NCBI GenBank assembly: GCA_902651635.1
Contig: CACRSC010000047.1
Location: 1 to 52,767, forward strand
DNA: 52,767 bases
Origin: Mastigamoeba balamuthi
Lineage: Eukaryota; Evosea; Mastigamoebida; Mastigamoebidae
Reading direction: 5' to 3'
Both the position numbers and the translations under genes were made by a program. Of the stretch, positions 30,701 to 42,865 are shown one piece after another; positions within the stretch are counted from its first letter, which is position 1, and each line of letters starts with the position of its first letter. The notes below the pieces were generated by a model, which saw only the letters and a list, made by a program, of their open reading frames with translations, was not told the DNA's origin and ran no database searches.

Positions 30701-33700
30701 TGCACGGAGAACATCGCGGCCAACAGGTGCGTCCTCTCGTCGATCAGGCTGCTGCAGAGCATCGCGAGCACGTACCCCAGGCGCAAGAAGAAGCCCAGCG
30801 TGGCGTCGGTCGTCGAGGCGCTGGACGACAGGCACAGGCTCGTCAACGTGGTCATCAGCGACCTCGAGGTCTACAAGGTCGCCGCACAGGAGAGGCTGAC
30901 GGCGCTCGCCCACGACCTCCGCGAGCCCATGGAGCCCGCGGCCATCAACGCCACAGCCCTCGTGGGCCGCGTAGCGCACCTCGAGCAGATCCGCCTGCGC
31001 CTCGCGCTGCTGCAGTTTGTCTTCTCGAACTCTTCGATCGAGCTCAACGCGGACCAGGTGAGCGCTGGGCGCCTCCCCACTGCAACCACGCGGGAGTTAA
31101 CGGTCGGGCTCAAGGAGTGCTGCAAGGCAACTGAGCCCAGCACTTTAAAAAGCAACACTCGCGCACGCATGCAAACGGCAGTCCAGGGCCACTCTGCTCA
31201 CGGAGGCGGGTGCGCGCAGGCGGGGCACCTGTGGGACGCGCTGGTGACGCAGAAGCTGACGACGGACGAGTCGGAGCTGTTCTTCGCGTGGCTGCGCGAG
31301 CGGACGCTGCAGGCCTGGGCGTCGGCCGAGCAGCAGAAATGCGTCGGCGAGGTCGTGGCCGCGGTGTTCCAGCGCATGCTGACGTCGGAGGACTTTGACT
31401 GCGCGCGCATCTCTGTCTCGGGCTTCGAGCTCTTCCGCCTCTTCCTGCTGTACATCAACAGCAGCCAGGGCAAGATCAAGGTCATCGATGCCAGCGCCAA
31501 GGCCCCCGAGTACTACGCCGTCAACGTCGACATCGAGTGCGCCCGCGCCTGTGCCGGGGGGATGCGCCCTCTGACCGTTGCGCCCTGCGCTCCTCCAGGG
31601 GGTTCCACAAGCTCTGGCTGATCATCGCCGAGGCCAACGACGAGGGTGTCGCCACCGCTGCCATCGCCACGCTCAACATGCTCTACCAGAACGTGGGCTG
31701 CTCCCTTTCCCACTCTCCTCCGCGCTGACCTGGGCCTCAGCTCGCCTCTGAGTCGTTGCGCAGCAAGACGAAGAAGATGCGGGAGCACTACGTCACGTGG
31801 TCCGTCTCGCAGCTGTCGCAGGCCATCAGCGACTTCCAGTCGTCTGGGAACAAGGGCGACAGCTCGTCGTCGTGCGCGTGCCCGCAGGCGCGGCAGTCGC
31901 ACCAGCTGGAGCGCTGCCTGGTGCTCCTGCAGAGCTACATACAGGAGTACAACAGCGACAGGTCGTCCAGGCGGGCCGCGCAGCCGCAGGCGCCGCCCCA
32001 GCCGCAGCAGGCGCCGCAGCCACTGCAGCAGCAGCAGCAGCAGCTGCCGCCACCGGCGCCCGTGATCCCCGGGTCGATGTACCTGGCGCTGCAGATCGAG
32101 CACCCGCACAAGCGCGAGAAGAAGGAGTCGTCGGGCAAGTGGAAGGGCTGGATCCCCAAGATCAAGATGCTCAACAAGGGCCCCGTGGTCCGCGCACTCG
32201 CGGCGATCTGCGCTGAGCTCACTCCTCCCCCGCCCTCCGCCCTCAGAGGCTCGAGTACACGCCAAAGGACGACTTCTTCGAGGACAGGAGGAAGAAGACG
32301 GCCTCGTCCTCGGCCAGTAGCAGCAGCGGCGGGTTCTTCGGCATCGGACAGGGCGCGCTGTCGCCCGGCGGTTCGAGGCAGGCGGCCAAGCCCCTGAGCG
32401 TCCTGACGATCAACAACGTGCTCCCGGCGGACACGGTCGGCACGCTCAAGTGCGCCCGCCAGACACCCGCAAGCGCCCCGAGTGCTGCTGACGCTGGTCT
32501 CTCGCATGCCGTGCGCAGGGCCAAGGTGGCGCGGGCGCTGAACCAGCAGTCGTTTGTGATGAGCGCGGCGAACTTGGGGTTCGGGCTCAACGCGCGCTGC
32601 GTGTTCCTGTCGGCGGGCGACAGGGAGCTCCGCGAGGACGACAAGACGCTCGAGTCGCTCCGGATCCGCGAGGGCTCCACAATCACCGTCAAGTACGACC
32701 TCGAGCCCGAGGTGCCGTGTCCTCCCCCTCTCTGTCCCTTTGCCTTCTCTCTTTGCGCTTGCCTGTGCTTTCCGTGAGCGCTTGTGGCGGCTGATCGCGT
32801 GCCGTTGCGTGCTGAGCAGGACGTCCTGGGGGTCCTGGCGGTGGGGACGCTGGACTTTGCGGTGGACATGTCGGCGATGAAGCAGGAGGGCATCGCGGGC
32901 GCCTTCGAGCCCACGGCGCTGCGCCTCGAGTACAAGGCGCCGTCGCTGAGCTACCCGGCGCTCGACAGCACGCACCCCTGCGCCATCCTCTCGCACGCGG
33001 ACAACTTCGACAAGCTCTTCAGCATCCTGCACTCGGACCTCGGCCCCGACCTCGAGCGCGTCGGCTTCCTGGTGGGCCCCACACGGCAGCGCCCTCGCCC
33101 TCCCAGCTGACGCGTGCGCCTGCCCCGCCCCAAGTGCTGGGAGCTGCTGCAGCTGATGCCGGTCAACGAGAGGATCCTGAGCGACTTTGTCAGCTTCGCG
33201 CAGCCGTGGGAGCGGCTGCTGGACCCCACGCGGCGCTACATGCTGCTCTACGGCCTCTTCACGCTGCACTACCTGCTGCGCTCGGACAAGCTCGACATGG
33301 CCGTGAGCGCAGCCCAACACTCTCCCGGGGGGGCCTCAGCAGGGCCGCTGACGCCAGCGCACGCCGCCCGCGCAGAGGAAGGCCGAGTGGTGCGCGAGGT
33401 TTGTGCAGACGGGGGGCCTGGCGCACGTGCTCAAGTTCCTCGACACGCTGGACCAGCGCCAGCACATCAGCAACCAGAAGGCCCACCACCTGCTGCTCTC
33501 TGTGCTCCACTTTGTCGCCGTCGGCACGTCGTCACGCGCACCCCCTGCAGCCCTTCCTTCCGTCCGGTCTGAGCTGCTCCGCCCGTGCGCTGCGCAGAGT
33601 GCGAGCGGCGGTCGCTGAGCCCCGTGCCCAAGGGCCGGTTTGCGGAGCTCTTCGGGCCCGACTTTGTGCGCAAGATACTGCTGCAGACACGCGAGGCGGC

Positions 33701-36700
33701 GGTGAACCCGCGCGACTCGGACAGCAGCGCGCAGAGCGCGGGCATCGCGGAGGAGTCGGTCTGCTTCTGCATGGAGCTCGTGGCGGCCTCGGTGGCCAGC
33801 AGCGAGGACCACGTCGCCGCCGTCTACGACGTCTGCCGGTCCGACGGCCGCGCGTGGCTGCCGTCGCTGCTCTTCGGCCCCGACGAGCGCGTCCGCCGGC
33901 GCGTGGCCGAGGGCGTCGCCGCGCTGTGCTCGTTCGGCTGCAGCGCCGAGCTGCGCGCGGCAGCGACGCCGCCCGCGCTGCCGGCCCCGCGGCGCTTCTT
34001 CGTGCAGCTGCTGCTCGAGAGCCTCGCGGGCATCGAGACGCGCGCCGAGTGCTGCGCCGACTACTTCGCACTGCTCGACGCGCTGCTCGCGCAGGGCGAC
34101 GCCCCCGAGGCCGACCTCGACCTCGTCGCGCTGCTCACTCGCAAGCTCGTCGACCACCCGCCCACAGAGGTTCTGGCCCGACAGGCTCCCACGCTCCTCA
34201 TCCCTGGTCCCCCCACGTCCCCTGGCGGGCTCTCACGGGCTGCTCTGCTGGCGCTGCTGCAGGCGGGCAGCGGCGGTGCGCCAGACGCCATCTTGATCGG
34301 GCTGCTCAAGGTGCTGCACACGCTGGTGTCGCGGTTCCCGTCGCTACAGCCCGGCGACAGGCACCCCGAGGCTCAGGACGACCCCAACCCCGAGGCGTAC
34401 GTCGCTCACACCCACTTGGGCGCGACACTCGCGTGGGGACCCGCGGGAGCTCAGCGCCCGCTGTTCTCCGCTGTTTGTCTGCTGCTGTCGTGCGCTCGTT
34501 GCCGGGTGGCAGTGCTGTGCGTGCGCGGTGATGCGTCGCGATCTGCGGGAGCAGCCCACTCGTTCTCCCCCTGCGTTGCGAAGCCACCCCGTCGCTCGCT
34601 GCGCTGCCAGCCAGCCGGCGAACAGTTCCCCGCGACCGCACGTGCCCAGCTCACTCGCGCCCGCACAGGAACGTGCTGGTGAACGAGCTGTACTGGAACT
34701 GCCTGTTCCACGTGCCCACGGCCGAGACGTACGGGACGGCGGCGCTGCCCAAGTGCAAGACGGCCGAGTCGCGCAGGCGGGCGCTGAAGCTGCTGGTGGA
34801 GCTGGCGCGGGGCCACGCGGGCAACTTCCAGGAGGCCGTTCTGCACGCGCACCGCCAACTCGACGAGCTCTGCGCCGAGCAGCTCTGGGCCTACAGCCCC
34901 GCGGACAACGAGCGGCCGCCGCACGGCCTCGTGGGCCTGCGCAACCTCGGCGCGACGTGCTACCTCAACTCGCAGCTGCAGCAGCTCTTCCACGTGCCGC
35001 AGCTGCGCGAGGGCGTGCTGGCGAGCGCCGCGCAGGGCGAGGGCGGCGACTGGGAGCTCCTGCGGCAGCTGCAGGCGCTGTTCGGGGCGCTGCAGGAGAG
35101 CCTGCGCAGGTACGCCGACACGTCGCGGCTCGTGGCCTCGCTGCGCGACTTTGAGGGCCGCGCGCTCAACCCGGGCGTGCAGATGGACGCCAACGAGTTC
35201 TACAACATGCTCTTCGACAGGCTCGAGAACGTGGCGGCGCCTGTGCTGCGCGACGTCTTCCAGGGGCGCACGGTGACGCAGATCGTCTGCCGCGAGGACC
35301 CCGCGCACGTCTCGCAGCGCGAGGAGACGTTCTACGCGCTGAGCCTCGAGGTGAAGAACAAGCGGACGATACACGAGGCGCTGGGGCTCTTCATCGAGGG
35401 CGAGACGCTCGAGGGCGACAACCAGTACGTCTGCCAGCAGTGCAAGCGCAAGGTCGACGCGCTCAAGCGCTGCCGCCTGCACGCGCTCCCGCAGCTGCTC
35501 GTCCTGCACCTCAAGCGCTTCGAGTTCCAGATGGACACGATGCGCAACGCCAAGCTCAACGACTACTGCGAGTTCCCCACGACCCTCGACGTCGAGCCCT
35601 ACACCCTCGACGCCCTCCAGCGCTCCCGGGACCCCGCGGCTACCGCCGCAGCCGCCGCATCCTCCGCAGCCTCGGCAGCGGCGCCCGCAGAGGGGGCTGA
35701 GCAGCACCAGCAGCCACAGCTGCAGCAGAGGCCCGCGTGGTGGTACCAGTACGAGCTGGTGGGCGTCGTCGTGCACCAGGGCACCGCGGACAGCGGCCAC
35801 TACTTCTCGCTGCGCCGCGAGAACGCGCCGCCCTACAAGCGGTGGTTCGAGTACAACGACACGCACGTGGCGCCCTTCAACCCCGACGACCTCAAGAACT
35901 ACTACGGCGGCGCCGACGACAAGGCCGCCCCCTCCTCGGGCGCCGCAGCCGCCGCCTCGTCCTCGTCCTCTGCCGCCGCCGCGGGCTCCGCAGCCGGGCG
36001 CCCCAAGGCCACCAACGCGTACATCCTCTACTACGAGCGCTGCAAGCCCCCGGCGCCAGAGGTCGTCCCCAGGCCCGTGGCGACGCCGGCGCCCGCGCCA
36101 GCGCAGCAGCAGCAGCAGCAGCAGCAGGCGGCGGCGGTGCGGTGCCCGATGCCGCAGCAGATACTCGAGAGCATCTGGGAGGACAACGCGGCGCTGCTGC
36201 GGCACAAGTACGTCTTCGACCCCGAGTTCTTCGCGTTCCTGTGGGACCTCCTGCGCCTCTTCCTGCCCTCTGCCGACGCCCCCGAAGCGGCCCAGCGCCA
36301 GCGGCAGCCGCAGCAGAGCCAGCAGCAGGCAAAGGAGGACGAGAAGGAGGAGGCCGAGGCCGAGAGCAGCGGGGCGTTTGACGCGGGCTTTGCGGCGGTG
36401 TACCTCATGTCGCGTGTGGTCACCGAGGTGGCCGCCAGGTGGAAGGACGCGCCCTGCCTGCCCCTCTGGGAGCTGCACCTCAAGAAGGCCCTGCAGTGCT
36501 CGGACCAGGTGCCTCCCTGCTCCTCAGCCCCCAGCTTCCCCAGCTCCCCCACTGGCAGCGCTCACAGTCCCTGGTGCCCTGCGGCGACCCTCTGGTGGCC
36601 CCCGCCTGCCCGCCGCCTGCGGCCGCGCGCAGTGGCTGCAGCAGCAGTATGTGCGGTCGCTGGCACGCGACAGGCACCAGCTCAAGCAGATGCTCCTGCA

Positions 36701-38409
36701 CTGCGGTGCCGAGAAGGTCCGCGTCCTCTATGTCGACCTCATCGCCTTCGCGCTGCGCCTCGTGGTCCCGGCCGAGCACGAGTTCTACGCCGCCGTCGAG
36801 GTACACCACCTCCGCCTGCCTGCCAGCCAGCCACCGTCGCTCCGCCGCTCACGCGGGGGCGCTGTTCACAGCCCAGGACCGTGCTGGCAATCGAGGCCAA
36901 GAAGAAGGTGCCGGTGCTCAGGAGCGCCAATGGGACCCGCCTCTACGCGCTGAACCTCGTGGATACTGTTCTCAGGCTGGTATGCTCTCTCTGCTCTCTC
37001 TCTTCTCTAATCTCTATGGTCTCCATGTTCTCTATCCTCCTCTTTCTGAGGTCTGAGCTCTGAGCTCTGAGCTCTGCAGTGTCCGTGTTCTATTCCCTCT
37101 GCTCTCAGTTCTCGTTCTCTGTGATATCTCTGCTTTGTCCCTCCTCTACGCTCTGCGCGCCCCAGCGAGCTCACGCGGCACGGGTCAGTTCCACACGGCC
37201 AGGCGCAAGGCGAGGTTCGCGGACCAGCTGTTCGCGGTGCCCCTCGAGTTTGCGCGCATCGGGCGGGAGGAGCGCGCGCTGCTCGTCGGGGGCCGCAGGG
37301 CCATCGCGTTCCTCTGCGGCTTCTACGCCGAGTGCGTCGGCGGCAGCACCGCGGCGGCCTCGATACCCCTCATGTACCCCACGGCCTCGCTCTCCTCTGC
37401 CTCTGCCGCCGTCCTCTCGAGCTCCGCGCCCGCCTCCTCCTCGGCCTCGGCCGCCTCGTGCGCCGTCGCCGCTGCCACCGCCGCTGCCGTCAGCGCCGGC
37501 CTCGTCCCGCAGCAGCAGCAGCAGCACTCGCCCTCTGCCTCCTCCTCGTCCACGTCCTCTGTTGCGGCTGCAGCGGCGGCGGCAGTGGCGTCGCCAGAGG
37601 CCACGGCAGCAGCGGCGCCTGCAGCAGCGGGAGCGCCCGCCAGCCCCGCGGCTGCTCCTGTGCCTGCGCCAGCCCAAGCCCCAGCTCCAGCGCCAGTGCC
37701 GGTGCCGGCGCTGGCGGTGGCTGCGCCGACGGGCTACGTGCCGGTGTCGTCGTGGGGCGGCATGTGCGGCATGGCCCCGCGGCAGCTGGCGCACCTCGTC
37801 GAGACCCTCGCGCTGCTCGTCGGCTCCCTCGACGTCCCCAGCGACACCGACGACAAGCAGCCGCAGCCGCAGCCGCAGCCGCAGCCGCAGCCGCAGGCAC
37901 AGGCGCCAGCGCAGCAGCGGGGGCAGCAGCTGGGCAGGGAGGACGCAGAGGCGCTGGCGGCGGTGCTGCCGCGGCTCGTGCGGGACGGCGTGGCGCCCGG
38001 GGCCGTGCGGGGCCTCATGCAGCGCCTCTGCGCGCGCAACAGGCACTTCTCGGGGCTCTTTGTGCAGGCGCTGCGCGAGGCCGTCGCCCGGGGCGGCGGC
38101 TTCGTCTCGCGCGAGGCCTGGCGGCCCACGCAGCGCCTTGTCTGCGCGTTCCTGGCGCTCGACGACGAGCTGCAGCAGTGGCGGCTCGAGGCCTACATGC
38201 TCATGCACACGCGGCTGGCCGAGGCAGCGGCGCGCGCGGCCGCGGGGGGCGCGCAGGGCGGCGGGGCGTTCGCGCGCGAGAGCCTGAGGTTCGTGCTCGA
38301 GGCGCTCGTCGAGGTGGTCAACCACGACGCGGGGGCGCGCGCGTGGTTCAACGCCAACAGGGCGCAGTACGAGAGGTTCCTGGCCGACACCGAGTACAGG
38401 CTCAACTGA
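27770..38409 (+). CDS. Giant ubiquitin C-terminal hydrolase, USP9X/USP24/USP34 class
   Basis: About 24 exons, roughly 2,660 residues, ending at TGA 38407-38409. Likely exons: 27770-27913, 28150-28286, 28516-28600, 28753-28911, 29107-29256, 29351-29623, 29674-30159, 30229-30295, 30375-30621, 30682-31057, 31220-31536, 31599-31692, 31741-32184, 32247-32449, 32519-32711, 32820-33071, 33135-33302, 33376-33519, 33600-34169, 34263-34396, 34669-36508, 36633-36800, 36872-36979, 37189-38409. Layout: Gln-rich start, long armadillo-like helical region (for example GKHESVKHAIYNTLLALL), a ubiquitin-like domain near 32400-32700, then the USP domain in the largest exon. The Cys box is GLRNLGATCYLNSQLQQLF, zinc ligands are VCQQCKRKVDALKRC-like, and the His box is YELVGVVVHQGTADSGHYFS. 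A helical C-terminus follows. The enzyme removes ubiquitin from proteins in the cytosol. Gln and Ala/Ser runs interrupt several exons. First exon and a few borders are uncertain. Confidence 0.85.
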
Positions 38410-39505
38410 CACGGGCGGGGCTGCTGCTCCGCCCTCGGTCCAGCGTAGTTGGAATACACAGATGCCACACACTCACCCACGCCCTCCTCTCGATTGCGAT
38501 GTACTGCAGCTCGCCCGAGGCCTCCGCGGGCACTGCAGAGGCCATGCAGCAGAGACTGCTCCCCGCACAATTCATGGAGCGCAGTGCGCACTTGGTGTTG
38601 GAGCCCGCTGCTGATCGGTCAAGACAGGGCACAGACAGCCAGGCACAGTGTGGCCTTTGCACAACAGGCTCTGGGGTGGCTGTGTGTAGATGTAGAAGCG
38701 GAAGGAAGAGGGCCGAGAGCGACCGAAGCGTGCATCTTTTACCCCTCGTGTGCGGGTGCATGGCGAGTTCAGTCGTTTGCACGGAGGGGTGCGTGAAGCG
38801 CTTCTCTGTGCCTGGGCGAAGGGCCGTGGGGCTGAGACGCAGAGGACGTATCAACTGCGGTCAGCATGGGCTTGGTGCCCTCGGCGGGGTCGACCTGCAC
38901 GAGGTGTGCGTCAGCTGCTGAGGCCATTGCGCTGCATTTTCGGGGGTCAGTCGGTTTCTCTCGCAGCCCAGCGTCATAGTCCAACCCGCCACAGCGGAGA
39001 GGTGCACCGTGCACCACGCGCTCAGAACAGAAATGGTCCTTTACGTCGATAGAATCCGGCAAGGTTGCCCGATCCGGCGCATCGCTGCCGCCGCCCCCGA
39101 TGCCATTGCCCGCACGTCTTGCGGCTACGCCAGGGGATCTCTCCGGCCTGTGCACAAGGAGTGTGCGGGGCAGCAGGTGCGCTCGGCACACTGCGGGATT
39201 ATTCTCCGCCAGCCATTCTGGGCCAAGTTGGGCGCCGGTGCTCTGTCGGTTCTGATGCCTCCGCAGTCCGCCCATTGGACACGCCTGCTCGCAACCACTG
39301 GACCCGCGGCCTCTGGCGTCTTTGCAGGAAAGTGCCAACCCCGGCCTTGGAAAGGCTATTCCTGTTATTCTCAGAAATGCACCGAATTTCATAACCCGGT
39401 GGAGCTGTGCACAACTTATTACTTTATTCACAAGAAGAAGTCTTTTGCAGACCGTCCAGAGCCCAGAGACAGCCAGAGAGCGCGAGAGGGCGGCACGCGT
39501 GCGGG
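38410..39505. other. Spacer downstream of the ubiquitin hydrolase
   Basis: No gene is recognised. Plus- and minus-strand open frames up to 220 codons exist but are rich in Arg and Gly with no domain, as expected for chance frames in GC-rich DNA. Confidence 0.4.
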
Positions 39506-40522
39506 ATGTCGTCGCGCACGGACATGGTGTTTGCGGCGTTCCAGGGCCCCGTGCTGAGCGTGGGCGCCTCGGTGGTGTACATGTACAGGGCCTACACGGT
39601 CGAGCTGCTGCTGCCCCGCCACTGGCGCCTCGCCAACGGGCTGGCCACCGACGACGTGCTCGCGGCCCTGCGCTGCCCCGTCGTCCGCGCGTCGGCGTCG
39701 GCGTCGTACCCTGCGCTGACGTGCGCGTCGTGCGGCGACGTGGTGTCGGTCACCGAGGCGTGGAGCCCGTCCGAGCGGCTGCCCGGCGACCTCGAGTGCT
39801 ACCGCGCGCTGCTGCGGTCCAGCTGCACGTCGTCCCGGCGGCACCTGCGCTGCGACGCCGTCGTTCTGGGGGTCACCGTCGGCGGCGTCGACGTGTTCAG
39901 CGAGCCCTTCGCGGTGTTCGCCCGGGAGCCCGGCAGGCAGAGCAAGCGCAGGCAGCGGCGCCCGCGGCTCCCGTGGCCCGCGCAGCAGCACGAGGTCTCC
40001 TCCTCGGTCAACGTGGCCATCTCGGCCGCCGCTGCGGCGTCCGCCAGCGCTGCCCTGGTGCTCGGCGCCGTCCCTCGGGCTCAGGATCCACGTGCGGACA
40101 CGGCCCTGCGTCCGCGGGCTTCTCGCCCGCCCTTCTGACTGCGGACTCCGCGCAGGGCTCTTTGTGCTCGTGGAGATCTGGAGGCCGCCGCGCAACTTGG
40201 AGGACATCCCGCCCTGTGCTGCAGCGCTGATCCCCGGCAGCGCCGAGGTGCTGCGGCAGGTCCCCGGCTTCGTGCTCCAGAAGTCCTCGGTCTCGCATGG
40301 TTCGGGTTCCATTTCCCCTGAAACACTGGAGTGCTGTTACTAAGAGGCCCTCCTCCCTTCCCGACAGAAATGGCCGTCTTTGTCCGAGCATACCGCACGG
40401 CAGAGGATGCAGCGCTGGGGGCTGACATCGGTGTAAAGTACATCAGGAACATCATCCCCAATGCAGTCAACCGCGACGTGGAAGGCATGTCAGTGTTACT
40501 GGCCCGCTTCAGCAATTGGTAA
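39506..40522 (+). CDS. Unrecognised protein with Cys motifs and basic patch, paralogue 1
   Basis: Exons 39506-40091, 40156-40299 and 40368-40522 join in phase 1 at both introns to 294 residues. The start MSSRTDMVFAAFQGPVLSVG is shared with the paralogue at 42866. Conserved features: RAYTVELLLPRHW, CASCGDVVSVT, CTSSRRHLRCD, VFSEPFAVFAREPGRQSKRR followed by a basic run, then WRPPRNLEDIPPCAAALIPG, LQKSSVSHE, and VFVRAYRTAEDAALGAD to a final FSNW. The basic patch could be a nuclear localisation or nucleic-acid-binding segment and the strand-rich middle could be a beta-sandwich; both are inference. No signal peptide or membrane helix. Intron positions and the lengths of exons 2 and 3 are identical to those of the paralogue. 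Function unknown. Confidence 0.75.
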
Positions 40523-40959
40523 TTCGAGTACCCGTGAAGCAGAGCAAGTGAGTCTGATTTCTCCGTCATTACCCGAGAAGGGTAGGGTGATCAGCTTGTT
40601 ATTTAATGGAACAGCCAGCTTTTCCCCCTTGGTCAATTAGGTGCCTCGAGGCGCGTTGCCTTCAGTTGCCTTCAGCAAGCCCTAAGGGCAGCAATCAAGC
40701 CTTTCGGCGCAGTTCTGCAGTACACCCCCTTTGTTACTATCTCAATACAGCATCTTCCATTCGATTAGGCATACAATTATACTCTTGATACTATGAACTT
40801 GTTTGTAAAGAAATTTGCTTCAGCTTGTGTTGTAGCTTCAAGATCATGTTCTAACGCCACTGCGGGCAGAGATCAACTTTTGTGTTCTGTGTTTCCTTTC
40901 ATCTGAGGGGGCAATCTCTGCGAGTAGATGACCGGGCAGGGTCTGCCAATTGCTGTGGG
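40523..40959. other. Convergent 3' spacer
   Basis: 437 bp between the stop codons of the convergent genes at 39506-40522 and 40960-41850. It is AT-richer than the genes, with no gene seen. It presumably holds both 3' ends and polyadenylation signals. Confidence 0.5.
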
Positions 40960-41850
40960 TCAGTTGCTGCTGGCGAAGAAGGCGTCGACCGCCTGGGCGA
41001 GCGTCATGGTGGGATGCCCCAGGACCGCGCTGAGCGTGCGGGACTTGTCCGTCATCTCCCCCTTGCCGATGGCCTCGTCGCTGCTGGCGATGAGGTCCGG
41101 CAGCGGCGGCGGCATGGCCTTTGCCAGGCCCGCCCTCATCTCTGCCGCCGTCACGGGGCGGAACGGGACGGCCTTGCCCAGGCGCCTGCCGACGGCCTCT
41201 GCTATCTGCGGCAGCGTGACCTCGTCGTCGCCGGCCAGCTCGAGCACGGCGCCCCCGTAGGCCGCTGGGCCCTTGAGGAGGACCGCAGCCGCGGCCTCTG
41301 CGAGGTCCGTGCGGGCCGCGGGCGTCAGCGAGGGCACAGCGCCGCACGACGTCACGGCGCCCGTGCCAGCGGCCTCGCCGATGACGTTCTCGACGTACCA
41401 CGTGTTGCGCAGCAGCGCGAACGACGCGAGGCCGCTGGCCCACAGCGCGCGCTCGGTCTCCCTGTAGTCGGCGCCGAGCAGCGCCGTCGACTTGTCGGCC
41501 CGCAGAAGACTGACGACCGCGAGGAACTGCACGCATCCCGCGGCCTTGGCCGACGCGATGACGGCCCTGTGCTGCTCGGCGCGCGAGTGGAAGAGGTCCG
41601 ACGAGGGCACGAGCAGCATGCGCGTGACGCCCGCCTCGCGGATGGCGCGCGTCTGGTCGGCGACGGGCCACGTGTAGTCGAGGGCGGCGAGCCGGACGCC
41701 CTGGGACGCCAGCGCCTGCGACACGGGCTTCGAGGGGTCGCGCACAAAGGCCACGATGTCCGCGGGTGCTGCCCCGCGCGCGATGAGGTGCTTGACGGCG
41801 AGGCCGCCCAGGTGACCGCTGGCCCCGGTGACTCCGTAGGTTGCGCTCAT
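40960..41850 (-). CDS. qorB: NmrA-like NAD(P)H:quinone oxidoreductase, bacterial QorB type
   Basis: An intronless frame of 296 residues from ATG at 41850. The N-terminal Rossmann motif is GVTGASGHLGGLAV, followed by ADIVAFVRDPSK. The family core reads LLVPSSDLFHSRAEQHRAVI, then AKAAGCVQFLAVVSLLRAD, then YRETERALWASG and LLRNTWYVENVI. The C-terminal part has LELAGDDEVTLPQIAEAVGR and ends in a VLGHPTMTLAQAVDAFF helix, matching the order and length of Escherichia coli QorB (about 286 residues). The enzyme reduces quinones with NADPH in the cytosol. Lack of introns among intron-rich neighbours, and bacterial-type sequence throughout, suggest acquisition from a bacterium. It lies on the minus strand between two paralogues of another family. 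Confidence 0.85.
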   Translation of the reverse strand: MSATYGVTGASGHLGGLAVKHLIARGAAPADIVAFVRDPSKPVSQALASQGVRLAALDYTWPVADQTRAIREAGVTRMLLVPSSDLFHSRAEQHRAVIASAKAAGCVQFLAVVSLLRADKSTALLGADYRETERALWASGLASFALLRNTWYVENVIGEAAGTGAVTSCGAVPSLTPAARTDLAEAAAAVLLKGPAAYGGAVLELAGDDEVTLPQIAEAVGRRLGKAVPFRPVTAAEMRAGLAKAMPPPLPDLIASSDEAIGKGEMTDKSRTLSAVLGHPTMTLAQAVDAFFASSN

Positions 41851-42865
41851 TCTCGTCTCTTTTTTTTCCTCCCCGCTGTTGACTGTTCGTGAATTCTCTC
41901 TTGTGCTGACGTCTGCGGCGGCTTCCGTGGAAGTCGTTCGGGCGCTGTGACTGCGCGGGTAGCTGTGGGGAGTCTACCTTAAATGGCAATTTCCTGCCCT
42001 CCCCACAGCAGCGATTAACTGCCAATCCGATCAATCCACTTTTCTGCGGACACTAAAAACCCCCGTTAATGTGCACAGACCTCTACGAGGCCGTGTGGGT
42101 GCGCGTGGCGCAAGACAAAATAGATGTGGTACCTCTCTCGCTCTTACGGCGGTCAAAAGGAATTTACCTCGTTGGACAATCTGAATCTCCTGTCTTTTTC
42201 CATCGGCCTCTCATGGCATTTGCGATTACGGTTTTCTGCTCACTCATTTTGCCGTTTTCCCCGCCAGAGCTGATGCAGGCACAGGCAGCCCCAGTAACTC
42301 CTTTGTTGCTGTTGGCGTTTGAATGTATTCCTCCAGAGCGCATTGGTTTTCCAGGCGCACTTCTTTTACCCGAACGTCAGCATCCAGCCAAACGAAACCT
42401 CTAGACATTTTGCGACGCTGTTTTGATGCCATTCGTGGTGAATAGTATATGCGCGCGCTCATGCAACCAAGAATGTGTCTGCTGGCTGTATTGTCTCTGG
42501 TTGGCGCTCACCCTCGCGAGAGCTCTCACAGCACTCGGGCAGAGGGGCGCCGTATTCTTCAGCAAAACAGGCAAAGGAAGAAAGAGAGACCCAGTGCACC
42601 ATCTTCCTCTTCTGTCCAGCCGTTATGTGAGTCACAGGGTGACTTTGCGCAGCTCTGGCCTATTAGTGCCCTCCCCGTCCTGTGTTGTCCTCCTGCTGGG
42701 CCCTCTCTTCTCTGTTGTGGTCGCACTGGCCGAGACCGCCTTGGCGAGGGGGCACGAGCAACCTTGGATATTCCGTGAAATGCGCAGTATTTCCTCAACG
42801 GCCCTCGCACTCTAGCAAACCAGTTTTCATTTTCATAACTTGTTCAGCATCCACCCACTCCGCCG
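41851..42865. other. Divergent spacer
   Basis: About 1 kb between the start codons of the oxidoreductase (41850, minus) and the second paralogue (42866, plus). T-rich stretches lie directly upstream of 41851 (CTCTTTTTTTTCC). No gene recognised; presumably promoters for both genes. Confidence 0.45.

Noticed and set aside
37858-37900. CCGCAG repeats as a CRISPR-like array
   Set aside because: They are contiguous hexanucleotide units encoding a Pro-Gln run in the last exon of the hydrolase, without spacers.
39061-39180. Possible RNA gene in the GC-rich spacer
   Set aside because: No conserved promoter box or foldable pattern could be supported by eye.
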